From contig NAJO01000009.1 of assembly GCA_002077065.1 (NCBI GenBank), positions 806,001 to 870,000 of the forward strand: 64,000 nt of DNA. Direction: 5' to 3'. The translations under genes were made by a program, and so were the position numbers. This document shows positions 62,201 to 64,000 of the stretch, piece by piece. The notes beneath the pieces were generated by a model that searched no databases, was not told the origin of the DNA, and saw only the letters and a list, made by a program, of their open reading frames with translations. Source of the stretch: Cryoendolithus antarcticus. Taxonomy: Eukaryota > Ascomycota > Dothideomycetes > Cladosporiales > Cladosporiaceae. How positions within the stretch are numbered: position 1 is the stretch's first letter; every line of letters begins with the position of its first letter.

Positions 62201-63229
62201 AGAAGTCCATCGAATACTGACGCAGCCGACAAGACTCGCTGGGATTGGCTACAGAAATTGCAAGACGGTGAAGTGGCCTGTTGTCCTCATGTCGACCACA
62301 ACGCGCGCACTTTCGAGACTCGCGCCCGTCAGTTGGAGGTCAACCGCGCGCGAGGTATGGCTACCTTGACTTCACTCGAACAGAACGAACCAGACGACCA
62401 TTGTGGCCCTAACGACGTTCCGCTCATGGAGCCGAACTCCAGGAACAACCGTGGCTTTGTCCCTCGGCATCACTACGCTCTTCCAGCAGACAAGGCACGA
62501 CGCTTCGCGACTCTGACAGGTGCTTGGCAGGATAGCGGCAGCATGCCTCCTGCGACTAGCACGGCAGACTTGTCACTCCCGTCCATCATGTCACCGAACA
62601 CTACCTCCACAGGCGCCATGATGGAGTTCCTCGGCGGCGACTTCGGCGCACATCTCGACTTCTCCCAAGACACCGCCACCTCGCTCATTCCTCTGCCACA
62701 TTCGCAGCAGCAGGATCCGTCCGCGACGACGCAGTCCGTGGTAGAGATGCAGGAAGGCTATCCTTACCCTGCTCTGGGCGCCGAATCAGATCTGCCGCTG
62801 CTTCGAGACCCGCACGATTGGTACAATGGCACGGATCATTGGGTCGATGAGAGTGTGCTGTTGCAGGATATCGATGATTTGATTGCTGCGAGTCAGCCTG
62901 CGATGCAACAGCCTTTACCGGCTTTTGAAGGGCTGGTGACGAGCGGGATGCCAGAACAATCGATGCCGGCTTTCAGCGACTTCACCTCGATGCCAGAATC
63001 TTCACACAACACGGCAGCAGTGGCCGGCGCAGGGGATCAAGACCTGCCGCTGACATGGACGGATGCTGACTTTGCTGCGTTGACGGCGGGAGATTTCATG
63101 GTCGATACTGGCGCAATGATGGGGCTGTCTACGTCCCAAGACGGTCCGGCAACGAGCGCAACGGACATGGGCGGAGACATGGAGTTCGAGGGTGTGTTTG
63201 ACTTTGAGCAGTTCAGCTGTGCGTCATGA
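59217..63229 (+). CDS. Transcription factor with Zn2Cys6-like cluster, TALE homeodomain and C2H2 fingers
   Basis: Five exons, 59217-59398, 59448-60483, 60539-61077, 61130-61426 and 61477-63229, give 1268 residues. All four introns (49, 55, 52 and 50 nt) carry good donors and CTAAC/CTGAC-like branch points and keep the frame. Residues 103-132 form a six-cysteine cluster, C-x2-C-x6-C-x8-C-x2-C-x6-C (ACDYCRSKGLNC...CRPCASLFREC). A KN-type TALE homeodomain spans about 200-258 (RFPRHAVKVLREWL, then IANWLANARRRKK). C2H2 fingers follow: FQCTFCTDSF with H430/H435, a second Cys/His set ending RKDHLRQHLRLMH, and SRCGFCAQRF. The C-terminus is acidic and Gln/Met-rich, probably an activation region. The combination matches a conserved ascomycete homeobox/C2H2 group. 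It should act in the nucleus; targets unknown. Confidence 0.9.
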
Positions 63230-63376
63230 TCTAGACCAATAGAGGTGGCTTTTCTGAGCGCAAGCAAATTTTTGGGGGTTGCTGGGTTGTCTTTCGCCGC
63301 GCCTAGCACGAACCTCGGGGGTCCGCGACAGTGTGCTGCCAAGCCTCCGCTAGAACTCCTGCGGTAGGTGATTTGA

Positions 63377-64000
63377 CTAGATCCAGTTCGAAAGCATTTT
63401 CGCTCGCTTGTATTCCTGCCACTGCAGATCGTAGAAACGTTCGTCCCGTTTTCCATCGATCGAGCCCACGGGCGCCAATGAGTTCAACGCACGCGAACTC
63501 CAAGGGAAGGAGAATGAATGTTCAACTTCGTCACTGTCCGATTTTCTACACTCCCTCCAAGGCGCAACCTGGTCGACATCCTCTTCGTCCTGCTCGACCA
63601 GGACCGGCAACGCTGCATCACAAGCCGCTTGCCTCCGGGCGAATAGTCCCTCCTCAACAAGATCATATCCGTCCACCGTAGCGCCGCTGAGATGTCTCGA
63701 AGCTTGGACGGGTTCACCGTGTCCGAAAATCTCATTGCGCGCTTTGCGGAGTGTCTCTTGGGCGGCCCCCTCGACTATGATCGGCAGCACTGCACGTCGC
63801 GTCGCTTGCACCGAGGTTGATAGCCACTCGCTGCGAGACTTATGTATAGCCGCCATAGCAAGTCTGGGGGCTACACTATCGTAAAGATGTATGTAAGGCA
63901 TATCTCTATGACTTTGCAGGGTGTAATCGTGTCCGGAAAGCGCATTGCGCGCTCTGCTCAGGGTCTCTTGCGCTTTCTCTATTGTATCGAACTGAAAAGC
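63377..64000 (-). CDS. Repeat protein of unknown function, 5' end beyond the window
   Basis: A minus-strand frame open from the right edge to a stop at 63377, about 207 residues visible. It contains two related units of about 70 residues. Both begin AQETL..ARN....GH (AQETLSRARNALSGHD and AQETLRKARNEIFGHG), continue to a YD.V segment, and end with a hydrophobic LPIIVE or LPVLVE. Similarity extends to the DNA (see repeat entry). The C-terminal 70 residues are charged and unlike the units. The start codon lies off the window, so domain content upstream is unknown. I do not recognise the family. The conserved unit structure argues that the frame is real. Confidence 0.55.
   Translation of the reverse strand, partial: AFQFDTIEKAQETLSRARNALSGHDYTLQSHRDMPYIHLYDSVAPRLAMAAIHKSRSEWLSTSVQATRRAVLPIIVEGAAQETLRKARNEIFGHGEPVQASRHLSGATVDGYDLVEEGLFARRQAACDAALPVLVEQDEEDVDQVAPWRECRKSDSDEVEHSFSFPWSSRALNSLAPVGSIDGKRDERFYDLQWQEYKRAKMLSNWI
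63721..63973. repeat. Imperfect direct repeat pair, 210-nt period
   Basis: Positions 63721-63763 and 63931-63973 align over 43 nt with several mismatches, sharing CATTGCGCGCT and GTCTCTTG. The spacing is 210 nt, exactly 70 codons, so it reflects the tandem protein unit in the gene on the minus strand. Further copies may lie beyond the right edge. Confidence 0.6.

Overview
The window is nuclear DNA from a filamentous ascomycete (Pezizomycotina). Its genes carry short spliceosomal introns of about 48-70 nt with GTRNGY-type donors and CTAAC/CTGAC-like branch points. It also holds families confined to or typical of such fungi: HET-domain proteins, Zn2Cys6 and homeobox/C2H2 regulators, fungal rhodopsin-like membrane proteins and DUF6594. 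GC-rich wobble positions create long antisense open frames that are not genes. A Dothideomycete is my best guess for the lineage, but nothing here proves it.

Layout. 0-12 kb: NCL1/TRM4-type tRNA m5C methyltransferase (minus), divergent from a very large secreted protein with five pectin-methylesterase-fold modules (plus). 12-15.3 kb: a gene with two tandem retropepsin-like domains (minus), head to head with a three-exon DUF6594 membrane protein (plus). 16-18.2 kb: 5'-nucleotidase-family metallophosphatase. 18.4-32 kb: a HET-rich segment with three intact HET-domain paralogues and one decayed HET gene. It also holds a broken membrane-protein gene, GPI8 (GPI transamidase catalytic subunit), acetyl-CoA acetyltransferase and a small conserved fungal protein. 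32-44 kb: an acetolactate-decarboxylase-fold protein, mitochondrial seryl-tRNA synthetase, a rhodopsin-like membrane protein, a 1356-residue disordered protein and a YdcF/DUF218 protein. 44-50 kb: a Zn2Cys6 factor and a three-exon MFS transporter. 50-53.1 kb: no supportable gene. 53.1-64 kb: an E2-fold protein without a catalytic cysteine, an unrecognised 719-residue protein, a class II aldolase/adducin protein and a five-exon Zn2Cys6-like/TALE-homeobox/C2H2 regulator. A protein with a 70-residue tandem repeat runs off the right edge.

Housekeeping genes (NCL1, GPI8, acetyl-CoA acetyltransferase, mitochondrial SerRS) are interspersed with accessory ones. I see no biosynthetic cluster or operon-like unit. 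The most coherent accessory signal is the HET segment. Its three paralogues share an N-terminal HET domain and a short C-terminal module with the pattern LY..LI..GYT..EA...L..Y.ATGRL, which I cannot assign to a known domain. Other points of interest are the PME-fold protein whose first two modules have lost catalytic residues, the acetolactate-decarboxylase homologue lacking all three expected zinc histidines, and the tandem DNG/DTG retropepsin-like gene. Exon boundaries were read by hand from splice signals and frame continuity; none is supported by transcripts.
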